Notes under the pieces: generated by a model
Told to the model about the DNA's origin: nothing
Database searches by the model: none
Seen by the model: only the letters and a program-made list of their open reading frames with translations
Shown here: one piece after another, positions 33,494-42,762 of the stretch
How the letters are laid out: each line of letters begins with the position of its first letter
Position numbering within the stretch: position 1 is the first letter of the stretch
Source: Rathayibacter sp. VKM Ac-2760
GTDB lineage: Bacteria; Actinomycetota; Actinomycetes; Actinomycetales; Microbacteriaceae
Direction: 5' to 3'
Length of the DNA: 64,000 nucleotides
Assembly (NCBI RefSeq): GCF_009834185.1
Contig: NZ_CP047173.1
Coordinates: 558,001 to 622,000, forward strand
Made by a program: the position numbers and the translations under genes

Positions 33494-34165
33494 CTACAGC
33501 GCGTCGACCGCGCGGAGGATCTCGTCGGTCTCGGTGCGCGTGGTGTAGTCGACGTGCACGTCGGCGAAGCGGACCACGCGGCCCGCGTCCACGACGAGGA
33601 CGGTCGGGAACGGGATCGCCGGGGTGTCGTCGGCGTTGCTGTCCTTCACCGCGAAGCCGAGCGCGGTGTGCGCCTCCTGGGCGGCTCCGCTCGGCGCGGT
33701 GACGATGCCGAGGGCGCCGGCGAGCCCGTTGCCCGGGTCGGAGACGACGGTGAAGCCGAGGTCGCCGTTGACGACCGCGGCGCGCGATCCGTCCGGGGTC
33801 TGCGGGCTGACCGCGACCAGGGCGACGCCGCGCTCGGCCAGCGCGGGGGCGAGCGTCTCGTTGTAGTGCTTGAGCGTGATGTTGCAGAACGGGCACCAGG
33901 CGCCCCGGTAGAAGACGAGTACGGCGGCGCCGTCACCGAGCACGTCGGCCAGCGGCACCTCCTCGTCGTCGACGGTCCGCACCGTCGCGTCGGCCAGGGT
34001 GCTGCCGGCGCTCACGGCACCGGCGGGCGGGCCGCCGTCGACCAGGTCGTTCTGCTCGTCCGCGAAGACGGTGGCGAGGTCCGGCCCGATGGTCTCGTTG
34101 AAGCCGACGGAGAACTCGTCGACCTGCTGGCGGATGGTGGCGGTGGTGGCGGTGCTGTCGGTCAT
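33494..34165 (-). CDS. Peroxiredoxin-like (AhpC/TSA family) protein
   Basis: A 223-residue thioredoxin-fold protein of the PRX-like2 type. The redox motif GAWCPFC has Cys91 and Cys94, a CxxC pair rather than the single peroxidatic Cys of classical AhpC; a Pro-containing PFPTVLVVDAGR strand and a terminal helix complete the fold. It probably reduces peroxides or disulfides in the cytoplasm, as there is no signal peptide. ATG 34165 is the first good start. It stands alone, with its 3' end facing the repeat array. Confidence 0.88.
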   Translation of the reverse strand: MTDSTATTATIRQQVDEFSVGFNETIGPDLATVFADEQNDLVDGGPPAGAVSAGSTLADATVRTVDDEEVPLADVLGDGAAVLVFYRGAWCPFCNITLKHYNETLAPALAERGVALVAVSPQTPDGSRAAVVNGDLGFTVVSDPGNGLAGALGIVTAPSGAAQEAHTALGFAVKDSNADDTPAIPFPTVLVVDAGRVVRFADVHVDYTTRTETDEILRAVDAL

Positions 34166-34280
34166 TCCTGCGTCCCTCGTCGTCGATCGGCGGTGTCCCC
34201 CTCCCGCGAGGGTAATTCGCGCCTCCGACACTCCGCCCGGCACGCCGTCACATTTCGACGCGAGCGCGCCTGCCGGTCGC

Positions 34281-36017
34281 CTAGCCGGTCGGGGTCGCGG
34301 ACGGTGCGGTCGTCCGCCCGCGGACGACCGCGTAGCCGGTCGCGGACGACCGCGGCACCAGCGCGCCGTCGTCGAAGTACACCCACTTCTCGTTCGCGCC
34401 GAGCGGCCGGACCGCGGCGGCTTCATCGACGACGGTCCCCGTGGCGACATCGATCGCCAGGTCCTGGTCACTGGTCTCCACGTAGAGGATCCCGTCCAGA
34501 AGGCCCCTCGCTCGCGCGTCGAGATCGGCGACCCGGTCCGGATCGATCGAGTACAGGACGGCGCCCGTCGTCAGATCGGTGACGGCGATCCCCGCCGTCC
34601 CGAGTCCCGATGCGCTGCTGCTCTCGCTGAGCGCGGAGCCTCCGAGCGCGTCGACGGCGACGAGCGGATCCGGTCGGACCACCGGGGCGCCGGTCGCGAT
34701 CGAGTAGGCAGTGTCCAGGCCGTCCTGAGAATCGACGGTGACCCGGAACAGGGAGCTGTCCAAGCCACCGGCGAGCGATCCGGCCTCCGCTCGGACCGTC
34801 ACGCTGCCGCACACGGACGACGGCCGCGCGACGGAGTGGGTGTCGAGGCTCCAGCGCTTCGACCCGGTGGCGATGTCGTAGGCGTCGTAGATCGCGCAGT
34901 GCGGCTCGTCGACGTCCGTCGCTGTCCGGAGCACGACGCCCCCGAAGCCGCGAGCGGAGCTGTCGCCCGTCGCGCGCCACAGCTCGGCGCCCGTGCTCGG
35001 ATCGAACCCGACCGTCGCGACCGAGGTCGGCGCGGAGCAGGACTGCGCGTCCGCGGCGACGGCGACCTGAACCGCGACGGCGTCCGCGGACGAGCCGAGG
35101 AGGAGGCCGCTCATCCCCCGGCAGCCGGAGAGGGAGACGGACTCCCTGCGCTCGACGGTGAGGCCGGGCGCTGTCACATCGACCGTGACGAGCGCGGTGT
35201 CGAACTGCTCCGGGTCCAGTCCCGAGGCGGGCTTGCGCACTTCGACGAGACCGACGGCGTACGGCGCCGCCTCGCCGGCGAACGTCCAGCTCTGCTCGAG
35301 GACCTCCTCGGCGGGCAGCAGATCCTCCGCGTCGACGGTGACGGCGCCCCGCTGGGGGACGTACGCGACCATCGCGCCCCGCACGGCGGCGCCGGCGCTG
35401 GAGTCGTAGCCGTCGCGGACGAGGAAGGGCCCGAGGAAGGTGAACCCCGAGCCGACCTGCTGGATGCCGGCGCTCGCCGCGGTCGCGGCGGTCGTGGGAG
35501 ACGCCGCCGTCGTCTGCGGAGCCGCGGTAGCGACCCCTGCGGCGGCGGCCTCCGCCGGCAGCCCGTCGCAGTTCTCCCGCACGTAGGCGTCGACGCGGGA
35601 CATCGACGCGGAGGAGAAGAGCGCCGTCGACAGCGACGCGACCCAGTCCAGGGCACCCGCGTTCTCCTGCTGCTCGGCCCAGGCGTCGCGCACGGTCTCG
35701 GCGTCCGTCCGGATCTCGTCCGGGGCGACCTCGGCGAGCTCCTTCCACATGTTCGAGAGGTCGCCGACGGCCGACGCCGTGCCGAGCAGGCCGAGGATCG
35801 CCCCCTGCTCCTGCGCCGCGCTCGTCGCCTCGAGATAGCGGTCCTTGTGCTTCTGCATCGTCGAGCAGAAGGCCTCGGCGGAGCGCTGCGGTGCGCACGC
35901 GGTCAGCCCGCCGATCAGGAGGATCGCGAGCGTCAGGGCTCCGGCCCGGCGCAGAGCGAGAGCGGGGCGGGCGGCTGTCCCTTTCATCAAGGGCGCGACC
36001 ATCAGGGGCGCGACCAT
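34281..36017 (-). CDS. Lipoprotein with PQQ-like beta-propeller region, function unknown
   Basis: 578 residues from ATG 36017, which overlaps the upstream stop as TGATG. ATGs at 36002 and 35987 are also in frame because MVAPL is duplicated; the last gives the cleanest lipoprotein signal, ending in lipobox LTAC (Cys41 by the long count). After a helical segment with conserved-looking Cys and an Ala/Thr/Val-rich linker (about 170-200), the C-terminal half has repeated strands of PQQ_2 type (GFDPSTGAELWRATGD, YDAYDIATGSKRWSLDT), which usually form a beta-propeller. It is likely anchored outside the membrane. It closes a three-gene operon of unknown role. Confidence 0.8.
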   Translation of the reverse strand: MVAPLMVAPLMKGTAARPALALRRAGALTLAILLIGGLTACAPQRSAEAFCSTMQKHKDRYLEATSAAQEQGAILGLLGTASAVGDLSNMWKELAEVAPDEIRTDAETVRDAWAEQQENAGALDWVASLSTALFSSASMSRVDAYVRENCDGLPAEAAAAGVATAAPQTTAASPTTAATAASAGIQQVGSGFTFLGPFLVRDGYDSSAGAAVRGAMVAYVPQRGAVTVDAEDLLPAEEVLEQSWTFAGEAAPYAVGLVEVRKPASGLDPEQFDTALVTVDVTAPGLTVERRESVSLSGCRGMSGLLLGSSADAVAVQVAVAADAQSCSAPTSVATVGFDPSTGAELWRATGDSSARGFGGVVLRTATDVDEPHCAIYDAYDIATGSKRWSLDTHSVARPSSVCGSVTVRAEAGSLAGGLDSSLFRVTVDSQDGLDTAYSIATGAPVVRPDPLVAVDALGGSALSESSSASGLGTAGIAVTDLTTGAVLYSIDPDRVADLDARARGLLDGILYVETSDQDLAIDVATGTVVDEAAAVRPLGANEKWVYFDDGALVPRSSATGYAVVRGRTTAPSATPTG

Positions 36018-36382
36018 CAGAGGCGCGACGAGACGTATCCGCTGAGTTCCCGCAGCGTCTTGTACGCCGGTGCCGTCCACGGCGAGACGGGGATGAAGGC
36101 GAGCATCGTCTCCCGGACCCGCAGATAGTCGGGGATCCGAAGACCCACTCGTGTGCCGCCGTCGGCACCCGGAGTCAGCGTGAAGCGGAACTGCGCGTGC
36201 TGGACGCGGACGAAGTTGCGGGCGACGCCCGAGACCACCGAGTCGGAGACGTCGGTCAGGACGAGCTTCTCGCCCTGGACGACCCGTGCCGCGTCGTCCA
36301 GGATCAGCCGCACCTGGTCTCGAGTCTTCGAGCTGTCCCTGGTGAATTCGAGTGCCGTGATCTTGTCGTCGATGCCGGCCAT
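36017..36382 (-). CDS. Hypothetical protein, 121 residues
   Basis: A soluble protein with no recognised domain. From ATG 36382 it reads MAGIDDKITALEFTRDSS, with alternating hydrophobic strands (RLILDDAARVVQGEKLVLTDV, QFRFTLTPGADGGTRVGLRI) and a C-terminal helix. The pattern could be a small alpha/beta or SRPBCC-like fold, but I cannot support that by motif. It begins 1 nt after the stop of the upstream membrane-protein gene and overlaps the lipoprotein gene at its 3' end, so the three are one operon. Confidence 0.65.
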   Translation of the reverse strand: MAGIDDKITALEFTRDSSKTRDQVRLILDDAARVVQGEKLVLTDVSDSVVSGVARNFVRVQHAQFRFTLTPGADGGTRVGLRIPDYLRVRETMLAFIPVSPWTAPAYKTLRELSGYVSSRL

Positions 36383-36383
36383 C

Positions 36384-36626
36384 TCAGACCTGGCCCGAAT
36401 CGCGGCGTGCGATGCTCCGAAGGGCGTTCTCGCGCTTGGCGGTCTCGAGCAGTCGCCGGCCGTAGAGCGCCGCTCCGACGCCGGCAGCACCGATCACCAG
36501 GATGACGGGGAGCTGCTGGGGGTAGTACCCGATGATCGAGACCCAGACGAGAGCGATGAGCACGAGTACGACACCGACTCCCGTGAGAACAGTGCCGGGA
36601 ACGGTGGAACGGTCGTCGTCTGCCAC
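36384..36626 (-). CDS. Small membrane protein, two transmembrane segments
   Basis: 80 residues: a short acidic N-terminus, then hydrophobic segments VLTGVGVVLVLIALVWVSII (about 13-32) and LPVILVIGAAGVGAALYG (about 39-56), and a basic C-terminal tail. GTG 36626 has AAAGGAGG at ideal spacing, the best ribosome binding site in the area. First gene of the operon with the 121-residue protein and the lipoprotein. No family recognised. Confidence 0.75.
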   Translation of the reverse strand: MADDDRSTVPGTVLTGVGVVLVLIALVWVSIIGYYPQQLPVILVIGAAGVGAALYGRRLLETAKRENALRSIARRDSGQV

Positions 36627-36708
36627 GGGTGCAGCCTCCTTTGCCCTGGAGTGCGCTGATGCGGACTCTCTGCGGTCAGGCTAGATTCCGCCCGCGCGGC
36701 GCGACCAT

Positions 36709-36747
36709 TCACCTTAAGAGGTGACGTCGTTCACCCTTAAGTGGTGA
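36709..36747 (-). promoter_or_regulatory. Tandem TCACC...GGTGA palindromes upstream of the lipoprotein operon
   Basis: TCACCTTAAGAGGTGA (36709-36724) and TCACCCTTAAGTGGTGA (36731-36747) are two palindromes with identical 5-bp arms and TTAA centres, 22 nt apart (about two helical turns) on the same face. They lie 83 nt upstream of the minus-strand operon start. This is the usual arrangement of a cooperative repressor or activator site; the regulator is not in the window as far as I can tell. Confidence 0.6.
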
Positions 36748-36823
36748 CGTCCGGACCTCGGCGATCACTCCGGAATGGGGTAGGCCGCCGTCCGCCTCGG
36801 TCCTGTCCGGCTCGCTTCCGCCC

Positions 36824-39244
36824 TCACCCCCGCCACTCCACGTCCACCCGCACCGGCACGGCGCCGATCGGCAGCCCACCCGACACCTCGTGCCCGTCGA
36901 TCCGCAGCACCGCGTCGCGGAGCGTCCGCAGCCGCGTCCCGCGCGCCGGTGCCAGCCACTCCGCGCCCGGCAGCCGCCGCACCCACAGCGATGCCTGTCC
37001 CGGCTCCCACTCCAGCCGGTCGACCACGAGCCCGCCGCGCGCCCGCAGCCCCGTCACCGAGCCGCGCGCCCAGGCCGCGGGCAGTGCCGGCAGCACCGTG
37101 AGCGCATCGTCCGCCGAGCCGAGCAGCATCGCCGCGACCAGTCCCGGCAGCCCGCCGCTCGCGTCGAGGTTGAAGATCCGCCCCGCGTCGTGCCGGGTCG
37201 TCAGCGTCGGCGACCAGTGCTCGACCGCCAGCCACTCCGCACAGGTCAGCGCCGCCTCCGCATCGCCGAGCGCCGCCGCAGCGACCCCCACCTGCACCAG
37301 CCCGAACGCCATCTCCATCCGCCCCGGGGGAGCGGTCGGCGCCTCGGCCCGCCAGGCGATCTTCGCGGCCACCGTCGCCGCCGCGGCCGCCCGGAGCCGC
37401 ACCGCGGAGGCGCCGTCCCCCTCGAACGCCGCGTCGCCCGCGTACCAGAGCGGGTACAGCTGCGAGGCGTGCCGGTGCGCGATCTCCTCGGCGAACCGCG
37501 GGTCGATCCACTCCGCGAGCGTGCCGTCCTCCGCCACGCGGTACTCCGGCAGCTCGGCGACCACGCGCGCCCAGCGCTCGTCGAGCGAGTCGTCGCCGCG
37601 GGCCCGCCCGAGCAGCGCGGTCGCCCGGGCGGCGTCGCGCAGCACCGCGACGTCGATCGTCGCGTCGACCGCCAGCGGCGAGCGCGCCCCGCCGGGCGTG
37701 TTCTCGGGGGAGTAGGAGGGGACGATCCGACGCACGCCGTCCACCACCGTCGTCCCGGTCTCGGCGAAGCGCAGCACGCCCTCCGCCAGCTCCCACAGCC
37801 GGTCGTCGACGACGGAGCGGTCGCCGGTCGCGGCGACCGCGTCGGCGGCGAGGCGCAGCACCCAGCCGCCGCAGCCGGTCCAGAACAGGTGCGGGTAGCT
37901 CGCCGCGAAGTGGTCCGCGCGGCCGTGCGTCGACATCCGCGACGGCAGCAGCATCCCCTCGGCGCCGTAGACCAGGCGCGCGTTCTCGCGGTAGTCGTCG
38001 AGGTGCGGCAGCACCAGCTCCAGGATCGACAGCGCCAGCTCGGGCGTGCCGGTCGGGATCATCCCGGTCATCGCGCCGTTCTGCACGTTGCCGTTGAGCG
38101 TGTAGTCGGCCGACCAGGCCGGCCGCCAGGTCCCCTGCCAGACGCCCTGCAGTGTCGGCGGCAGCTCGCCGGTCGAGGCGACGATGTTCGCCCGGCCGCT
38201 GAGGTAGGCCAGCTCCACGACGCGGCGGCGTGCGCCCGCGTCGCCGGCGCGGGCCTCGTCCCAGAGCTCCTCGGTGAGGGCCGCGGAGGAGGAGCCGTCC
38301 AGATCGAGCGCGGAGGCGCCGACGAGCCGGCCGTGGCCGTCGCGCTGGGCCGCGCGCAGGTCGGTCCACGACAGGTCGTCCGCCACGGGCTCCTCGTCCG
38401 AGAGCGAGAGGTCGAGGCGGAGGAGCCGCGCCGCGCCGGCCGAGACGGACCGGGTGACGGCTCCGTCCACTTCCCACGGCGCCCCGGTGTCGGCGGTGAC
38501 GACCGCGCGGACCCGCTCGCCCCCGGTCTCCGCGCTGCCGGTCCCGGCGAGGGCGATGAGCCGCCCCGACGCCCCGCCCTCGACGCTCGCCTCGACGACC
38601 GCCGACGCGTCCGGAACCCCCGTGTCGAACGAGGTGGCGTCGCCCGCGCCCAGCCCGAGCTCGATCGTGCTCTCCCCGTCGCGGTCCGACTCCACGCACA
38701 GCCGCACGCTCTCGCCGCCGTGCGGGGCGAGCAGGCGCACCGCGTGCCGCCCGCCGTCGAGGTCGGTCCACTCGACCGCGACCTCGCCGAGCAGCGGATC
38801 GATCAGCCGGCGGCTCGAGGCGACTCCGCCGGCCGTGCGGATCGAGAGGGTCGCGCAGAGGCCGAGCGGATCGGTCCAGATCAGCCCGCCGTCGTAGCCG
38901 CTGGAGCGCGCGCCGCGGGTCAGCGCCTCGCTCGCCGCGTCCGCGTCGCCGGCGAGCAGCGCACTGCGCAGCTCGTCGCGGACCCCCGCGAGATCGGGCG
39001 CGGCGGGTCGCGCGTTGACGGGCAGGAAGTACCGCTCGTGCGCCAGAGACACGGTCAGCGCGTCGGCCGGCCCGTGGACGACGGCGCCGACGCGGCCGCT
39101 GCCGACGATCAGCCCCTCCTCCCAGGTCGGAGCGGCGGTGGCGGTGACGAGGAGGTCGGTGCGCGACGATGCGCTGTCGATCGAGGAGATGATCGGTTCC
39201 TTTCGGGCTCCTGGGAGCGCCTGATATGTTGCCTGGAACTTCAA
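36824..39244 (-). CDS. Glycoside hydrolase family 95-like enzyme (alpha-L-fucosidase/galactosidase type)
   Basis: About 806 residues. An N-terminal beta-domain (TAAPTWEEGLIVGSGRVGAVVHG near 40) and a helical barrel with LQGVWQGTWRPAWSADYTLNG near 390 are GH95 signatures; the family contains 1,2-alpha-L-fucosidases and alpha-L-galactosidases. No signal peptide. The start is uncertain. No ATG or GTG lies close before the conserved N-terminus. TTG 39244 follows GGGAGAGG and leaves a 52-nt gap to the divergent gene. An AAAGGAA element at about 39192-39198 points instead to a rare ATC start near 39185. The far ATG at 39322 would overlap the divergent gene and is unlikely. Confidence 0.85.
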   Translation of the reverse strand: MKFQATYQALPGARKEPIISSIDSASSRTDLLVTATAAPTWEEGLIVGSGRVGAVVHGPADALTVSLAHERYFLPVNARPAAPDLAGVRDELRSALLAGDADAASEALTRGARSSGYDGGLIWTDPLGLCATLSIRTAGGVASSRRLIDPLLGEVAVEWTDLDGGRHAVRLLAPHGGESVRLCVESDRDGESTIELGLGAGDATSFDTGVPDASAVVEASVEGGASGRLIALAGTGSAETGGERVRAVVTADTGAPWEVDGAVTRSVSAGAARLLRLDLSLSDEEPVADDLSWTDLRAAQRDGHGRLVGASALDLDGSSSAALTEELWDEARAGDAGARRRVVELAYLSGRANIVASTGELPPTLQGVWQGTWRPAWSADYTLNGNVQNGAMTGMIPTGTPELALSILELVLPHLDDYRENARLVYGAEGMLLPSRMSTHGRADHFAASYPHLFWTGCGGWVLRLAADAVAATGDRSVVDDRLWELAEGVLRFAETGTTVVDGVRRIVPSYSPENTPGGARSPLAVDATIDVAVLRDAARATALLGRARGDDSLDERWARVVAELPEYRVAEDGTLAEWIDPRFAEEIAHRHASQLYPLWYAGDAAFEGDGASAVRLRAAAAATVAAKIAWRAEAPTAPPGRMEMAFGLVQVGVAAAALGDAEAALTCAEWLAVEHWSPTLTTRHDAGRIFNLDASGGLPGLVAAMLLGSADDALTVLPALPAAWARGSVTGLRARGGLVVDRLEWEPGQASLWVRRLPGAEWLAPARGTRLRTLRDAVLRIDGHEVSGGLPIGAVPVRVDVEWRG

Positions 39245-39296
39245 ATTACCTCTCCCGGTGCGACGGCGCACGGGAGTCGAGAGTAAGGACTCCGCG

Positions 39297-40301
<1,005 letters not shown>

Positions 40302-40321
40302 GCGGCGCGATCGAGCGGCCC

Positions 40322-40540
40322 TCCCTGCTGATCGAGTAGCCCGCGCAGCGGGCGTATCGAGATCCACCGTCGCCCAGACGCGGGGCCCGCAGACCCGCCC
40401 TCTCGATGACGGTGGGTCTCGATACGCCCTGCGGGCTACTCGACCAGCACGATGTGCGCAGCGGCCCGTTGTTCGCCGATCGAGCGACCCTCCCTGCTGA
40501 TCGAGTAGCCCGCGCAGCGGGCGTATCGAGATCCACCGTC
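40322..40540. repeat. Copies of the GTATCGAGACC palindrome family
   Basis: Three copies: plus at about 40327-40363 (stem CCCGCG/CAGCGGG), minus at about 40411-40450, and plus at about 40496-40533, in the 291-nt gap between convergent genes. Here the outer arm reads CTGATCGAGTAG with GTATCGAGATCC, a coordinated change of both arms from the GGTC/GACC form. Confidence 0.8.
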
Positions 40541-40592
40541 GCAGACACTGCGGCACCGCAGTCCCGTTGCGCACGCCTCCCCCGCCGCCCCG

Positions 40593-41384
40593 TCAGCGCC
40601 GGTGCCGCCGCCGGAACTCGCTCGGCGTGACCCCCACGCGCGCCCGGAACACGCGGGTGAAGTACCCCGGGTCCTCGTAGCCGACCGCCCGGGCGACGGC
40701 CGACACCGGCAGGTCACCCTCCGAGAGCAGCGCCTTCGCCTCGTCGACGCGGATCCGCAGGAACAGCTCGATCGGCGAGACGCCGGTGCGCTCCTCCGTC
40801 CGGGCGCGCAGCCCGCGCAGCGAGAGCCCGAGCTCTCGCGCCGCGTCTTCGACGCCCGCACCGGAGAGCGCGATCCGCTCGATCCGGCGGTCGAAGCGGC
40901 TCCGCTCCCGCGACTCCGACAGCCGCAGCAGGAGCAGCAGGGCCCGGGCGCTGCTCCGCGCGACGGAGGCGGCACCGGTGTCCTCGAGCGCCTCCAGGAC
41001 CGCGGCGAACAGGCGCGAGGCGTCGCCCCCGCGCACGTGCAGCACTCCGGCGCCGCGCGGCAGCAGGCCCTCGGCCACGAGATGCTCTAGCGCGGTGCCG
41101 GCGAGCAGCACCCAGTGCTCCGTCCAGCCGCTCGCCGCCGACCGGTAGGAGTGCTCGACTCCCGCCGGCACCCACAGCGCGTCGCCCGCCTCGACGGCGC
41201 TCGTCTCGTCTCCCGCCCGGAACTCGCCCCGGCCCTCCTCGATCAGGACCACCGCGCTCTCCGACAGCACCCGCTGCCGGACGGGGGAGGAGACCCCCGC
41301 GCGCCGCCCTGCCCCGAAGACGTACAGCCCGAGCCCCGTCGACGTGTCGGGGGTCCGGTAGCGAGCGCTCGGTGCCGTGTCCAA
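40593..41384 (-). CDS. AraC-family transcriptional regulator
   Basis: 263 residues. An N-terminal cupin-like effector domain (EGRGEFRAGDETSAVEAGDALWVPAGVEHSYRS is the beta-barrel signature) is followed by a C-terminal AraC double helix-turn-helix: residues about 165-205, then LPVSAVARAVGYEDPGYFTRVFR near 235. TTG 41384 is preferred over ATG 41405 because GGAGGAGGAC stands at ideal spacing before it. It is divergent from the PhyH-type oxygenase gene, with only 108 nt between them, and most likely controls that gene. Confidence 0.88.
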   Translation of the reverse strand: MDTAPSARYRTPDTSTGLGLYVFGAGRRAGVSSPVRQRVLSESAVVLIEEGRGEFRAGDETSAVEAGDALWVPAGVEHSYRSAASGWTEHWVLLAGTALEHLVAEGLLPRGAGVLHVRGGDASRLFAAVLEALEDTGAASVARSSARALLLLLRLSESRERSRFDRRIERIALSGAGVEDAARELGLSLRGLRARTEERTGVSPIELFLRIRVDEAKALLSEGDLPVSAVARAVGYEDPGYFTRVFRARVGVTPSEFRRRHRR

Positions 41385-41492
41385 AAGTCCTCCTCCAGGT
41401 GGCATCGGTCCCTGGTGACCGGGATCGGCGGGCGTCACGATGGTGACAGAAGTGCGGACGGTCCGCACGATCCGATCGCAGGGAGGCCGTCG

Positions 41493-42341
41493 ATGCCGAC
41501 GTCCAACGGCTACGCACTGAGCACGACGCCGGAGCGCTGGGGCCCGCTCGACGAGGTCCCGCAGGAGGAGCTCGCCGACCGGGACGCGCTCTGGCGCCGC
41601 CTCCGCCGCGACGGCTACCTGCTGGTCCGGGGGCTGCTCGACCGCGAGACGGTGCTCGACTTCCGCCGCCACTACTGCGCGTCCCTCGCGCCGTCCGGGC
41701 TGTTCGCCGGCGAGGACGCGGTGGACGCGGGCGTCGATGACGGCGCGGACATCGATGCCGCCCGCTTCCGGGAGATCCTCTTCTCCTCCCTCGTGCCGAG
41801 CCCGGAGTACGCCGCGTTCTGCCGCCAGCCGGCGATCCTCGCGATGATGCGGACGCTGCTCGACGACGAGATCCACCTGCACCGGCGGAAGATCCTCCGC
41901 CAGGTGCGCCCCGGCCAGAAGGGCATCGGCACGGCGACGCAGGCGCACTACGACCTCGTCTACCTGCGCGAGGGCACCCGGAACCTGCTCTCGCTGTGGA
42001 TCCCGATCGGGGACACGCCGATCGAGAACGGGCCCCTCGTCTACCTGGAGGGCTCGCACCTCCGCGTCGAGGAGCTCGAGCGCACCGGCCTCCTCGGCCG
42101 CCCGCGCTCGCTGACGGCCGACCTCCCGGCCCTCGCCGACGAGTACGACGCCCGCTGGCTCGCCGCCGACATGCGGGCCGGCGACGTCCTGATCCACTCC
42201 CCGTTCATCGTCCACGCCTCGCTCGACAACGTCGCCCCCGACCGCCGCCTCCGCCTCTCCACCGACATCCGCTACCAGCGCGCCGGCGACCCGATCGACT
42301 GGCGCTGGCAGCACGACTGGTTCGACGGCGACGGCCTCTGA
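41493..42341 (+). CDS. Phytanoyl-CoA dioxygenase (PhyH)-family Fe(II)/2-oxoglutarate oxygenase
   Basis: A 282-residue double-stranded beta-helix oxygenase. The iron ligands are His152 and Asp154 in QAHYDLVYL and His241 in IVHASLDN; DRRLRLSTDIRYQ supplies the Arg that binds 2-oxoglutarate. Bacterial members hydroxylate small molecules such as ectoine, amino acids or antibiotic precursors, or demethylate them; here the substrate is unknown. GGGAGG precedes ATG 41493. The divergent AraC-type gene is its probable regulator. Confidence 0.88.
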   Translation: MPTSNGYALSTTPERWGPLDEVPQEELADRDALWRRLRRDGYLLVRGLLDRETVLDFRRHYCASLAPSGLFAGEDAVDAGVDDGADIDAARFREILFSSLVPSPEYAAFCRQPAILAMMRTLLDDEIHLHRRKILRQVRPGQKGIGTATQAHYDLVYLREGTRNLLSLWIPIGDTPIENGPLVYLEGSHLRVEELERTGLLGRPRSLTADLPALADEYDARWLAADMRAGDVLIHSPFIVHASLDNVAPDRRLRLSTDIRYQRAGDPIDWRWQHDWFDGDGL

Positions 42342-42373
42342 CCGCGGTCCGCAGTCCCGCAGTGCGGGCGACG

Positions 42374-42672
42374 TCGGGTCTCGAGACGCCGCTCCGCGGC
42401 TGCTCGACCGGCATGGGGGTGCGCACAACATCAGCTGAGAGCAGGGGGCATCGCCTGACAGCGGAGGCCACCCCTTCTCAGCTGATGTTCTGCAGCGCTT
42501 GAGCGCTCCTCGCTGGTCGAGCGGCCCCCACAGCGGGCCCACTCCTTGCTGATCGAGTAGCCCGCGGAGCGGGCGTATCGAGATCCACCGTCGTCGAGAC
42601 GTCGGTCCGCAGTCCCGCCGCGCTGACCACGCGGTGTCTCGATACGCCGCTCCACGGCTACTCGACCAGCAT
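42374..42672. repeat. Copies of the GTATCGAGACC palindrome family
   Basis: Copies at about 42377-42416 (minus, somewhat diverged), 42508-42530 (partial), 42547-42586 (plus, GATC-arm form) and 42628-42668 (minus). With the family-F hairpin and the araA terminator they account for the 421-nt gap between the PhyH gene and araA. Confidence 0.75.
42427..42489. repeat. Family-F hairpin (AACATCAGCTGAGA arms)
   Basis: Perfect 14-bp inverted repeat: aacatcagctgaga (42427-42440) and its complement (42476-42489) around a 35-nt loop. The arms share (gc)agaacatcagc with the hairpin at 47937-48006. Confidence 0.75.
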
Positions 42673-42715
42673 GCAAGGGTGCCTCTGCTGATCAGGCGAT
42701 CCCGCAGACGCACGA

Positions 42716-42745
42716 ACGGCCGGCCCCCCGCGGGGAGCCGGCCGT
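42716..42745 (-). terminator. Hairpin terminator after araA
   Basis: acggccggc (42716-42724) and gccggccgt (42737-42745) form a 9-bp GC stem with a 12-nt loop, 18 nt beyond the araA stop on the minus strand. The loop flank ccccc/ggggc can extend pairing. It lacks a clear T-tract. Confidence 0.6.
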
Positions 42746-42762
42746 CGGTCGTGCAGTCGTCC

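Noticed and set aside
32013..33896. Long open frames through the 32.4-33.5 kb array on both strands, giving proteins with repeated RNTPRHAET or FRVPEVAPADF blocks
   Set aside because: Several frames stay open together because the repeat is GC-rich and periodic. None has a ribosome binding site, and repeat units of 92 and 103 bp break frame between blocks. Best read as non-coding.
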